Both the position numbers and the translations under genes were made by a program. The notes below the pieces were generated by a model, which was not told the DNA's origin, searched no databases, and was given only the letters and a program-made list of their open reading frames with translations. A DNA stretch of 64,000 bases from Laterigemmans sp052161645 (GTDB lineage: Bacteria > Planctomycetota > Planctomycetia > Pirellulales > Pirellulaceae), in the NCBI GenBank assembly GCA_052161645.1, contig CP197414.1. One strand, written 5' to 3'. Shown here one piece after another: positions 35,517 through 44,096 of the stretch. The first letter of the stretch is position 1. The number at the start of each line of letters is the position of its first letter.

Positions 35517-36349
35517 TATCGGTCCCCCAGCAGTCTTGCAGGCAAGATCCCAGCAGCCGCAGGCAAGACCCCAGCAGCCACAGGCAGGGTCCCGGCACCC
35601 TGGTCTGGATTGGCACCACTCAGCAGTCCCCGTGGTCAGCCGCGTTTCGCTACTGCGTCGAACACGCCGCGCAGATCGCTCCCAGACGCTCCATCGACGA
35701 TTTGCTCAACCGGCCCGCCGCCGCCGTCAACCGCATCGTGATTGTCAAACCAAGTCGCTTGCCAGCCCCGTCGCAGCTTGAGCAATTACAGCTGCTGGCG
35801 CCCCAAGCCGAGCGTTGGACTTTGACCAGCGCTCAATCCGAGGGCGAGTCGCGAACGGGTAAGCCCTGGCCCGGTTTTCAAAATCTCTATTGGCACCGCT
35901 GGAACCAGGTGCTGCCCAGCTGGTTTTTCGACAATGTGTCTAGCTCAATCGGTGAGCCGGCAAAAAAACAATTGACCATCGGCGTGCTCTCGGCCAATCG
36001 CCAAGCGACCGGCGGCTTGGTCGACTTTCTGACCGCCGCCGGTCACAGCGTGGCCCAGGCGACTAAGCCGCAGCTGCTACAAATCGGCAATCTCGACACG
36101 GTTCTTTGGGATGATACAGCGGCCCCTCCGGCGAGCCGCAGTGATTGGCGGAAGCGACTGCAAATCGTCCAGCCGATGATGGCAAAACGCGACGGTTTTC
36201 CTGCGGCCGCTCGCCATTTATGGTGCGTCGGCTTTCCGCGTCCGGACGATGTCCTCTCGGCCAAGAGTGGCGGCGTCGACGATGTGTTTAGCAAGCCCTA
36301 TGCTCCGGCCGCCATCGGGCGCGCCTGCCTGGCTGGTTGCTTAAGGTGA
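35513..36349 (+). CDS. Uncharacterised protein coupled to the HTH-EIIA gene
   Basis: 278 residues, ATG overlapping the upstream stop (ATGA), so translation is coupled. The N-terminus is a Gln/Ser/Arg-rich repeat (DPSSRRQDPSSHRQ) coded by short tandem repeats. The middle has no recognised motif. The C-terminal part (QLTIGVLSANRQATGGLVDF to VDDVFSKPYAPAAIG) looks like a degenerate receiver-type alpha/beta fold with a Lys-Pro near the end, but the phospho-acceptor Asp is not evident. I do not recognise the family. Partnership with the EIIA-like regulator is inferred from coupling. Confidence 0.65.
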   Translation: MISVPQQSCRQDPSSRRQDPSSHRQGPGTLVWIGTTQQSPWSAAFRYCVEHAAQIAPRRSIDDLLNRPAAAVNRIVIVKPSRLPAPSQLEQLQLLAPQAERWTLTSAQSEGESRTGKPWPGFQNLYWHRWNQVLPSWFFDNVSSSIGEPAKKQLTIGVLSANRQATGGLVDFLTAAGHSVAQATKPQLLQIGNLDTVLWDDTAAPPASRSDWRKRLQIVQPMMAKRDGFPAAARHLWCVGFPRPDDVLSAKSGGVDDVFSKPYAPAAIGRACLAGCLR

Positions 36350-36537
36350 AATCTGCCCCCGTCTTTCCGGTTTAAGGTCAGTTTAACCGACTGTTTAGCC
36401 GAATCAGAATTTACTCGGAAAAGCGTAGAATCCAAACTTTGGTCTTGACTTTGCTCCATTATGTGACAGATTTTACCTTAGGGCCTTGCGTAAGGGCCTT
36501 AAAACACCCTTTTGATGGATGGAATAGGCCTTCGGCC

Positions 36538-36780
36538 ATGAACAACAACTGTACGGACCTGATCCAATCGGTTCACGGTGTCTCGCTTCCGATCGCTGAC
36601 TTTTGCCAATGCCAAGCTGAGCAGGAGCAGGAGCGGTCGGAATTACCCGTCAGCGCGGAGCCCAAGCGCAGCTTGCCCGCCTCGCAGTCCTTAGTGGCAG
36701 CCACTCGGCAAACGCCCGCTGGAGACTCGGCTACTTCGCAACCGCCCGTGTTGACTATCTCTCCGCCGCGGCTTGTCTAA
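36538..36780 (+). CDS. Possible small hypothetical protein
   Basis: 80 residues from the ATG at 36538, rich in Ser, Gln, Ala and Pro, with no membrane segment or known motif. It is Pro/Ser-rich at the end (SQPPVLTISPPRLV). A longer in-frame start exists at 36439. It lies alone between two genes; the surrounding 36350-36976 region has no other candidate. Coding status is uncertain. Confidence 0.3.
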   Translation: MNNNCTDLIQSVHGVSLPIADFCQCQAEQEQERSELPVSAEPKRSLPASQSLVAATRQTPAGDSATSQPPVLTISPPRLV

Positions 36781-36976
36781 TTTCCCGCTGGCACGCCCCG
36801 CCGGCTTGCCGTTGCCCTCTTTGAGACAACGGTCTTTTCCATCAGGCCGAACCCCAGCACTCTCGCTGGGGTGATTGAGGAAATCAAAACGGTATCCCCC
36901 TTGGGTTTGGCCAAGCTTCATGGAAGTTTGCTAAGCTGGTGCAATCGTTCAGCACTCTTCGGCCGAGGTGACAACC
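36781..36976. other. Intergenic region before the Uma2-like gene
   Basis: Contains a CCCCAGC/GCTGGGG hairpin with a 6-nt loop around 36852-36872, not followed by a T run. Otherwise nothing recognisable; the promoter of the next gene is expected here. Confidence 0.4.
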
Positions 36977-37627
36977 ATGACGCTTTTGATTCGCGATCCC
37001 GTTCTGGAATACGAACTGATTGAAAAACGCAAAGCGATTGGTGCGGATCGGTACGATGAGGTTTGGGATGGAGTCTACGTCATGTCGCCGCTGGCCAATA
37101 ACGAACATCAAGACTTCGTTACGGAACTCGCGGCAGTTTTCCGGATCGCGGTCGACTGGAAAGGACTCGGAAAAACTCTCGCCGGCGCCAACGTGAGCGA
37201 TCGGCGCGACGGATGGAAGCAAAACTATCGAGTTCCTGATGTCTTGGTGTTTCTCAGTGATTGCCAAGCAATCGACTGTGGAACGCACTGGTTCGGTGGA
37301 CCCGATTTGGCGATCGAAGTCGTCAGTGAAGGCGACCAGAGCTTGGAGAAGCTGGATTTCTACGCCAAGGTCAACACGGCAATGGTGCTGGTCATTGATC
37401 GCAACCCGATGCAATTGACGCTTTACCGCAACAGCGACAGCGGCAAGATGCAACCGCAGGCAATCAGCAACCGCGAGAATCCCAGCATGATTTCGTTGGG
37501 AAGCATTCCCGTCTCGATGGGGCTGGTAGCAGATACCGGAGACACGATTCAAATGCGCAGCGACGATGGGACACTTCAGCGGGACATTTGCGCCAGTAAC
37601 GGGCCGGCCTCTGAGATGGCAGAGTAA
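36977..37627 (+). CDS. Uma2/DUF820-family PD-(D/E)XK nuclease-like protein
   Basis: 216 residues from the ATG at 36977, chosen over a GTG three codons upstream because GAGGTGA lies just before it. The family core is visible: YRVPDVLVFLSD, PDLAIEVVSEGDQSLEKLDF with Asp, Glu and Lys of the PD-(D/E)XK site, and YAKVNTAMVLVIDRN. These proteins are abundant in cyanobacteria and planctomycetes; a nuclease activity is predicted but biological roles are unknown. Monocistronic. Confidence 0.85.
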   Translation: MTLLIRDPVLEYELIEKRKAIGADRYDEVWDGVYVMSPLANNEHQDFVTELAAVFRIAVDWKGLGKTLAGANVSDRRDGWKQNYRVPDVLVFLSDCQAIDCGTHWFGGPDLAIEVVSEGDQSLEKLDFYAKVNTAMVLVIDRNPMQLTLYRNSDSGKMQPQAISNRENPSMISLGSIPVSMGLVADTGDTIQMRSDDGTLQRDICASNGPASEMAE

Positions 37628-37684
37628 CGACATCTCTCCCGCAGTCCCCAGCAGCGGACCGCGTCTCAACAGCTCTGCCTGCAC

Positions 37685-38251
37685 CTACAACTGTCGGCTC
37701 GGCATTTGGCGGGGGAAAGGTAGGGGTTCGGCGGCCGGTGGATGACGGCCTGTTTCTTCGCGGTAACGAAGGCGTTCGCGACGTGACGCGTAATATCGCA
37801 ACCAAGTCGCTTCATCATCATCGTCGAGGCATCGCCAGTGGAGGAAATTGCGGGGGAGATCGACTTTCTTTTCCCAAGCTGGCAAGATGTCGCGGTAAAT
37901 GATGCTGTACAGTTGGCTGTCATCCAAGTGGTCGGTACATTCCAGCACAATCCGCTGTTCGTACAATTTGTAGATCACGTCCCAGAGCAGCGTGCTGAGT
38001 TGCTCTCCGTGAATTTGATCGGGATTGGGGAGCGACAATTCGGGCTCAAACCACTTGCTGATCGGCATGGCGGGAGCTCGTTCCCAGGCCAGCATCGAAG
38101 CCAGGTATTCGTTTTCAACAGTCAACGGCATCCGGCGCTGCGCCAAACCGCTGAGCGAATCATCCACGTAGGGTTCTAATTCGTCACGCAATTGGGCATT
38201 CAGCAACAGCTGCTCGACATCATCTAGCATCGGGCGGCCAGCATCAGACAT
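37685..38251 (-). CDS. Uncharacterised acidic protein
   Basis: 188 residues from the ATG at 38251; a GTG 18 codons upstream is less likely. It is acidic and Trp/Tyr-rich (LPRNFLHWRCLDDDDEATWL) with no signal peptide, membrane segment or catalytic motif that I recognise. The well-spaced conserved-looking aromatic residues suggest a real folded cytosolic protein. It is convergent with the Uma2-like gene. The 200 bp upstream to 38451 contain nothing recognisable. Confidence 0.7.
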   Translation of the reverse strand: MSDAGRPMLDDVEQLLLNAQLRDELEPYVDDSLSGLAQRRMPLTVENEYLASMLAWERAPAMPISKWFEPELSLPNPDQIHGEQLSTLLWDVIYKLYEQRIVLECTDHLDDSQLYSIIYRDILPAWEKKVDLPRNFLHWRCLDDDDEATWLRYYASRRERLRYREETGRHPPAAEPLPFPRQMPSRQL

Positions 38252-38451
38252 GGGCGAATCATCTCGGTAACGAATCTTGGATTGAAGACTGTGCCCCGCA
38301 GGCACACGCCATTCGTTGATGACTCGAATTTATCAGCACGTTGCCTTTCCTCAACATCGAATTGAGTCAAATTGGGCAAACGGAGCGAAATTCATACCTA
38401 GGGGCTCGGTGGAATCGTTACCAGCGTCATGGTTTCCCACTCTGCGGGCGG

Positions 38452-39597
38452 CTAAGCTCGCGATGTAGTCGGGCTCAGCTCTTGATATAACGCGACGTGT
38501 GCCGCGACCATTTTGCTGACCGTGAACTGTTCGGCGATCAAGTTGGCGGCCTTGCGACCCAGGTCCGCGGCCAGTTGCGGATGGGTCCAAAGATGCTGGG
38601 TCTGCCGAGCAAAATCGGCTGTTTCTCCCATTTGGACAAGCGCGCCCGTTTCGTCATGAACGATCAAATCCCGATTACCGGGAATATCCGACACGATGCA
38701 GGGCAAGCCCATTTGCATCGCTTCCATCAACGCGTTGCTTTGCCCCTCATAACCGCTGGCCAACCAAAACGCGTCAGCCAACGGCAACAGGCTGGCAACA
38801 TCTTCGCGTTGCCCGGCAAACACCACTCGGCCAGCATTCGATACCGCGTCGCGAAAGCGTTGCAGCTCACCCCGCTGCGGCCCATCACCGATGATGATTA
38901 AGGTCGTATCGTCTCCCCGCAACGTATTCATCATCTCGGCAGCCCAGATCAAATCACGGTAACGTTTCTGTGGCCACAAGCGTCCGACCGCGAAGATCCA
39001 TTTGCGGCTCGCATCAATACCCAGGCTGGCCGCTAACTGCCCGCGAGTTACCGCCGTGTCAGCCGGCCGCTGGGGAATTGCGTTGGGGATCACGCGAAAC
39101 AGCTCGGCGGGAATACCTCGTTGGCGATAGAAATCAACAACCCCCGAGCTGTTGGTCGTGATCGCTTGGCTGAACCGCGCCAAACGTCGATCGATGACCG
39201 CGTGCCGCCAAGTCTTCCAGAGGTCGACGCAGCGTTCCGAGCCGATGATCACGGGCACTCCGGCGGCGCGGGCCGCTTGACGCCCATAACTGTTGGCGGC
39301 GAATAAAAAAGTATGCACGACGTCGGGAGCCAGTTCCCGCAATTTGCGTTTCAATCGAAAGTACGCAGTGGGGTCAAACTTTCCCCGCTTGCCAATCAAA
39401 GTCGTGGGCACACCGGCCTCGGCAAGCTCTGGCATCCGCGCCCCACCCGCGGTCAATAAAACGACGTGCACGTCGATTTGCTGACGCAGCAACCCAGCCG
39501 CCAACAGGCAGACTTGACGTTCCGCTCCGCCGCGGTCCATGGTGGGAATAATCAATACGATGCGGAGGTTCGCCCGCGGGGCGTGGGACTCACTCAT
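38452..39597 (-). CDS. Glycosyltransferase family 4
   Basis: 381 residues. GT-B fold: N-terminal Gly-rich start (RIVLIIPTMDRGGAERQVCL), and C-terminal donor-binding domain with the GT4 E-X7-E block in GYEGQSNALMEAMQMGLP followed by VSDIPGNRDL. It transfers a nucleotide-sugar residue retaining the anomeric configuration, in the cytosol or at the inner membrane. It overlaps the upstream GT4 gene by 4 bp (ATGA), so the two may act in sequence in a polysaccharide or glycolipid pathway. Acceptor and sugar are unknown. Confidence 0.9.
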   Translation of the reverse strand: MSESHAPRANLRIVLIIPTMDRGGAERQVCLLAAGLLRQQIDVHVVLLTAGGARMPELAEAGVPTTLIGKRGKFDPTAYFRLKRKLRELAPDVVHTFLFAANSYGRQAARAAGVPVIIGSERCVDLWKTWRHAVIDRRLARFSQAITTNSSGVVDFYRQRGIPAELFRVIPNAIPQRPADTAVTRGQLAASLGIDASRKWIFAVGRLWPQKRYRDLIWAAEMMNTLRGDDTTLIIIGDGPQRGELQRFRDAVSNAGRVVFAGQREDVASLLPLADAFWLASGYEGQSNALMEAMQMGLPCIVSDIPGNRDLIVHDETGALVQMGETADFARQTQHLWTHPQLAADLGRKAANLIAEQFTVSKMVAAHVALYQELSPTTSRA

Positions 39598-40814
39598 GCC
39601 GTGCTCTCCGCCGCCGAGCCGCTATCGCCAGCTTCGAGCGCAGGTGCGAGTTGTCGCAAACGCCGCAGCAACATGTCAATCTGCTGTTCCCGAGGTTGCG
39701 ATTGCCGCAAGCACTCACGCAGCGTCAGGGCGCGCTGTTCGGCCTGCTCATAATCGTTCAAAATTGAGCTCAACGCGTCAGTGAAAGTGGCTGGATTCTC
39801 CGCCTCAAACCAGTGCAACTCCGCGGCTTGCCCACCAAAACGGGCCCGCGTCTCAACGGTATTGACAATCGCCACCGGAACCCCCGATGCAATCGCCATC
39901 GGCATTCGATGTTCCAAACCATCCGCCACGTTGGGGAGGACGTAAACATCGCTGGCGAGCAACAATTCATCAACGTGCCCAAAGCAGCCCGGCATGGCAA
40001 CGCGGTGCCGAATTCCAGCTTCCACGAGCGTGCGGTGTAAGAGTTCGCGTTGCGGTCCGTCTCCGACAAACCAAACTCGCAATTCATTATCTTTTTCCAA
40101 CAGCGGGACAATCCCCGCAGCCACATCCAACAAGCCCGCTCGCTCATGCATGTCGGCCACCACCAACACCACGCGGCCGCCGGCCGGTACCAACAAATCG
40201 TGGTTGATCGCTTGTAACGCCGCGCGGGCGGCAAGTTGCCGTTCAGTGCCGCGACGGATCACTGCGGGGACGCCATCGTCGCAGCGAAGCACTTGCTCTC
40301 GCTTGGCCCCGCTGGAGATTAACCCCCGAGCCGCGGCGGCATCGGGAGCCAGCAGCGTGGCCGCTTTGAGGCAATCTTGAAAGGTGCGGCGATTGCCGCG
40401 CGACTGACCAGCCCAAGCCACGTCAGACCAAGCTCCGACTCCGCCGCAACGGACCACGGCCGCGCGACGCGAACGCAACGCCGCATCAACAACCGCGGCA
40501 CCCTCTTCACGCATGTTGTCCGCGTACAAGACGTCGAAGCGAGGTGCCTGTTCGCGCAACCAACGCGTTAAGCCCCTCACATATAGTGCTGCTGACCAAT
40601 CCCCCCGCGGCGCGGCGACAGGGCGAACCACCTCAAATTCGCGAAAACTCAACTCGCTCGGCCAGGAAGCAGCGAACCGCGCCGCCAACAAAGTGGGACG
40701 CACGCCACGTTCTCGCAAACCCTCGGCCAAACTGGCTAACCGACCCGCCGCATCGTTCGCGTGCGGCCAAAAACGACGCGTGACAAGCAGAACCGCTAAC
40801 TCATTATGCGACAT
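39594..40814 (-). CDS. Glycosyltransferase family 4 (second of pair)
   Basis: 406 residues from the ATG at 40814; an ATG at 40844 is possible but overlaps hpt. Opening strand and loop AVLLVTRRFWPHANDAAGRL match GT4 enzymes. The C-terminal domain has VVLVVADMHERAGLLDVAAG, YVLPNVADGLEHRMPMAIAS (weak E-X7-E) and GVPVAIVNTVETRA. It is sandwiched between hpt and the other GT4 gene in the same direction. The conserved Glu block is less regular than in its neighbour, so donor specificity may differ. Confidence 0.87.
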   Translation of the reverse strand: MSHNELAVLLVTRRFWPHANDAAGRLASLAEGLRERGVRPTLLAARFAASWPSELSFREFEVVRPVAAPRGDWSAALYVRGLTRWLREQAPRFDVLYADNMREEGAAVVDAALRSRRAAVVRCGGVGAWSDVAWAGQSRGNRRTFQDCLKAATLLAPDAAAARGLISSGAKREQVLRCDDGVPAVIRRGTERQLAARAALQAINHDLLVPAGGRVVLVVADMHERAGLLDVAAGIVPLLEKDNELRVWFVGDGPQRELLHRTLVEAGIRHRVAMPGCFGHVDELLLASDVYVLPNVADGLEHRMPMAIASGVPVAIVNTVETRARFGGQAAELHWFEAENPATFTDALSSILNDYEQAEQRALTLRECLRQSQPREQQIDMLLRRLRQLAPALEAGDSGSAAESTA

Positions 40815-40836
40815 GCGAAGAGTTTCCACGCCCGCT

Positions 40837-41403
40837 TCAGCCATCGTGAGCTTCGGTCAGAAAAGCTCGCGTCTCCATCGGAGTGCGTTCTAAATCGTGC
40901 GGCTCCAAGACGGCCAAAAACGGCAAATTGCGGTAGTGGTCTTGATAGTCCAACCCGTAGCCAACCACAAATTCATCAGGGATCGGAAAAGCCACAAAGT
41001 CGGGACGCAAAGTAACATCGGTGGGACGTTGCTTGTGCAAGAGCACGGCAGTCCGTACCGAACGTGCCCCCAGTTCGCCGACCCGATCCACCAACGAAGC
41101 CAAGGTTTTACCGGTGTCAAAAATGTCGTCGACCAGCAGCACATCGCGTCCCCGAATGTCGATCAACATTTGCGTCTCGACGGTCAACTCCCCGCTCGAC
41201 GTTCCCCCGCGGTAACTGCTGGCACCGATCACCCCCACCCGCAACGGCATTTCCAATTGGCGGATCAAGTCCGCCAACAGCACCAAAGCGCCCGTCATCA
41301 CTGCCACCACGGTCAAAGGTTCCGCGCCATAGCACTGCCGAATCTCAACGGCCAATTGGGAAACCCCTTGCCGCAGTTCTTGTTCCGAAAGCAAAACTTT
41401 CAT
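40837..41403 (-). CDS. hpt: Hypoxanthine phosphoribosyltransferase
   Basis: 188 residues from the ATG at 41403. The PRPP-binding motif VLLVDDIFDTGKTL, the N-terminal VVAVMTGALVLLADLIRQLE and the purine-pocket region PDEFVVGYGLDYQDHYRNLP are typical. It salvages hypoxanthine or guanine to IMP/GMP using PRPP in the cytosol. It lies 22 bp upstream of the glycosyltransferase pair; a functional link is not obvious. Confidence 0.93.
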   Translation of the reverse strand: MKVLLSEQELRQGVSQLAVEIRQCYGAEPLTVVAVMTGALVLLADLIRQLEMPLRVGVIGASSYRGGTSSGELTVETQMLIDIRGRDVLLVDDIFDTGKTLASLVDRVGELGARSVRTAVLLHKQRPTDVTLRPDFVAFPIPDEFVVGYGLDYQDHYRNLPFLAVLEPHDLERTPMETRAFLTEAHDG

Positions 41404-41588
41404 AAGTTCCCTCAACGTTTACAGCCCAGCAAAACTTCCCGCTGAGGCGTCATGATTGCTAGCTTGATCCTGGAAGATTCGCATCAACTTAAGTCGATCT
41501 GCGGAGCTCCGCCGGCCCCCTCCACAATGTACCAATTCTCGGCCCGCCCAACAGCTAGTTGCTAGTTGCTAGGGGCTAGGGGCTCGCT

Positions 41589-42764
41589 TCAGCTAACGGC
41601 TGAATGTTGTTGCGTGAAGCTGGCGAAGCTCCCCAGTTGTCTCTCGGCAGCCCTGCTATCGATCGTTTGAGCTGCCAACTCAGCACCCGCCAACAGATCT
41701 CCCGTGCGGCCGACCAGCCAAAACGCGACCGCCGCGTTGGCCACGACCGTATCGCGGCAGGGGCCCGGTGTGCCGGCAAAAATCGCTCGAATAATCCGCG
41801 CGCTGTGTTGCGGATCGACCGCTTGCAATGCTTCCACTCCAGCCGGTTCCAAGCCAAACGTCTCAGCGGTCCACTGGTGCGTGGTCAACTGACCAGTCCC
41901 AGCGACTTCGATCGCCGTGGTGACCCCGTCGAGCGAAACCTCATCCTGCCCGTCGCCACCGCGAACGACCACCGAGCGACGCGTTCCCAGGCTTTGCAAG
42001 GCCGCGGCCAATACCTGCTGCTTGGCTTCGCGACCGGTGCCTAACAACTGATGCGTAGCCCCGGCAGGATTGCAGAGCGGGCCAAGTAAATTAAACATCG
42101 TGGGCGAAGCAATTGCTTTGCGAATCGCCGCCACATGCCGCATAGCGGGGTGCAAACGTGGCGCAAAACAGAAGCAGAGTCGCAGTTCCCGCAACGATTG
42201 CTCGACGACACCCCGGTCTGACTCGATCTGCACACCCAGCTCTGCCAACACGTCGGCCGACCCCGAGCGGCTGGTTGCTTTGCGATTGCCATGTTTGGCC
42301 ACCGGCACTCCCGCCGCGGAAACAACAATCGCCGCAGCGGTGCTGATGTTGAAGGTGCCAGAGCGACTGCCGCCGGTGCCGCAAGTATCGAGCAGGCAGT
42401 CCTCGACGGAAGCTTGCTCTCCTCCAATAGCTTGCTCTCCTCCAATAGCTTGCTCTCCTCCAATAGGCTGTGAGCCAGTCTCCGCGGGCACATCGTTTGG
42501 TTCAGCGGTGGCGGCTTGATTCGCCGTGCGGAGCACGCGAATCGGTGTCATATGTTGTCGCATGGCTGTCGCCGCGCCGACCAATTCCGCTGCCGTTTCG
42601 CCTTTTTCCGCCAGAGCGATCAAGAGCCGCCGCACAAGCTCAAAATCTGACGAATCGGCGGCAATGTTGCCTACCAATAATTCGCCGACGAGCGCTGCCG
42701 TGGTCGACTCGGAAAGGTCTTTTCCGGCTTCCACCGCTTCCAGTGCAGATACAAAATCGGCCAT
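41589..42764 (-). CDS. trpD: Anthranilate phosphoribosyltransferase with a repeat insertion
   Basis: 391 residues from the ATG at 42764, which has GGAAAG upstream and begins at the position usual for the family (MADFVSALEAVEAGKDLSES); an ATG at 42836 is possible. PRPP motif LLDTCGTGGSRSGTFNISTA, HGNRKATSRSGSADVLAELG and GATHQLLGTGREAKQQVLAA identify TrpD, second step of tryptophan synthesis. An insertion of about 40 residues before the PRPP loop includes three GGEQAI repeats from an 18-bp DNA repeat, explaining the extra length over about 340. No other trp gene is adjacent. Confidence 0.92.
   Translation of the reverse strand: MADFVSALEAVEAGKDLSESTTAALVGELLVGNIAADSSDFELVRRLLIALAEKGETAAELVGAATAMRQHMTPIRVLRTANQAATAEPNDVPAETGSQPIGGEQAIGGEQAIGGEQASVEDCLLDTCGTGGSRSGTFNISTAAAIVVSAAGVPVAKHGNRKATSRSGSADVLAELGVQIESDRGVVEQSLRELRLCFCFAPRLHPAMRHVAAIRKAIASPTMFNLLGPLCNPAGATHQLLGTGREAKQQVLAAALQSLGTRRSVVVRGGDGQDEVSLDGVTTAIEVAGTGQLTTHQWTAETFGLEPAGVEALQAVDPQHSARIIRAIFAGTPGPCRDTVVANAAVAFWLVGRTGDLLAGAELAAQTIDSRAAERQLGSFASFTQQHSAVS
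42411..42464. repeat. 18-bp tandem repeat inside trpD
   Basis: Three perfect copies of AGCTTGCTCTCCTCCAAT. Since 18 is a multiple of three, the array adds in-frame hexapeptides to the insertion before the PRPP loop and does not break the gene. Confidence 0.92.
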
Positions 42765-43004
42765 TCGGTCTTTCCAAGTGTTGAGGGTGCTGAGTGCTTT
42801 GTTATCTGAACTGCGGGGGGCAAACCAGTTTGGCATAGACACCACGCCGATTTTTGGGCAATTTTAACGTCAATAGACGCCACGAATACACCCGCTTGCT
42901 GTGTTTTCCAGTCTCCGGTCCACGCGTTTCGGCGGTTGCTTACCGCTGGCAAGCGTTACCTGATCGGTCTTTCCTCAGCTTGGCAATCACCCTAGAATCG
43001 GACC

Positions 43005-43946
43005 ATGAGCAGGAAAATCATTATCGATTGTGATCCGGGCATCGACGACGCGGTGGCAATATGCATTGCCCTGTTTGATCCGCGAGTTGAGGTCTTGGGT
43101 TTGACAGCGACCGCTGGTCGGGTCGACGCGGACCAAGCGACGACCAATTTGCAAGCCATTTTGACAACGCTCGACCCGGCCAAATACCCGCGGATCGGTG
43201 CGGCCCAGCCGATCGATAACGCGCCGGTCGAAGACGATCTCGAATTGCATGGCCCGGACGGCTTGGGCGGCTTGAACTTCGAGGCCGACAACCGCCAGCA
43301 TCGCCAAGCCAGCGATAAAGTCATCAGCGAGATTTTGCGGCAACATCCTGGCCAAGTCACGCTGGTTTGCTTGGGCCCGCTGACCAACGTGGCCCGCGCT
43401 TTTCAACGCGATCCTGGACTGGAGGAGATCGTTGATCGAGTGATCATCAGCGGCGGAGCCGTAGCCCGTGGCGGCAATGTCACGCCCGCTTCGGAATTGA
43501 ACATGTACTTCGATCCCGACGCGGCCCGCGCCGTGTTTCACTCGGCCACCACCAAGAGCTTAGTGCCGCTCGATGTCACTGAAGAAGTTCTGTTTGGCCT
43601 CGATCTGCTTGAAAAGCTACCCGCTCGTTATTCCCGCGCCGGCGGCTTGCTGCATCGCCTGCTGCCTTTCATGTTCCGCTCGCAACATCAACGTTTGGGG
43701 CGTGAACTGATCCCGCTCTACGACGCCGTCACCATCATCGCCGCGTTAGAACCCGATTTATTTCAGTGGACGGAAATGGCGGGTGATGTGGAAACGCAAG
43801 GATTAATTACTCGTGGGGCCACGATTTTTGACCGTCGTTATCGCCGCGGTTGGCAGTTCAACATGGAAGTCGCCACCGAAGTCGATTTCGCGGAAATCAG
43901 TTCGCAAATCATCCGCGGCTTACGCTACGCCGGTCAATGTACCTAA
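43005..43946 (+). CDS. Inosine-uridine-type nucleoside hydrolase
   Basis: 313 residues. The Ca-binding signature DCDPGIDDAVA at residues 8-18 is diagnostic; LVCLGPLTNVARAFQRDPGL and IISGGAVARGGNVTPASELN supply further active-site residues. It hydrolyses N-glycosidic bonds of nucleosides to ribose and base, in cytosolic salvage or catabolism. It is divergent from trpD and convergent with the MATE gene. Base preference cannot be read. Confidence 0.92.
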   Translation: MSRKIIIDCDPGIDDAVAICIALFDPRVEVLGLTATAGRVDADQATTNLQAILTTLDPAKYPRIGAAQPIDNAPVEDDLELHGPDGLGGLNFEADNRQHRQASDKVISEILRQHPGQVTLVCLGPLTNVARAFQRDPGLEEIVDRVIISGGAVARGGNVTPASELNMYFDPDAARAVFHSATTKSLVPLDVTEEVLFGLDLLEKLPARYSRAGGLLHRLLPFMFRSQHQRLGRELIPLYDAVTIIAALEPDLFQWTEMAGDVETQGLITRGATIFDRRYRRGWQFNMEVATEVDFAEISSQIIRGLRYAGQCT

Positions 43947-44096
43947 GCACCTCCGCACAAGTCATTAAACAACACGGAATCAGCCGGAATGCGTCAGCGT
44001 CCCGTTCCTCGGAACCGTGAGTTAGCACGCAACCGCTGAGATAACCGAAAGACTTATGTCGAGGTGCTTGAGTCTCCCAAGCGAACTCCTGGGCGG

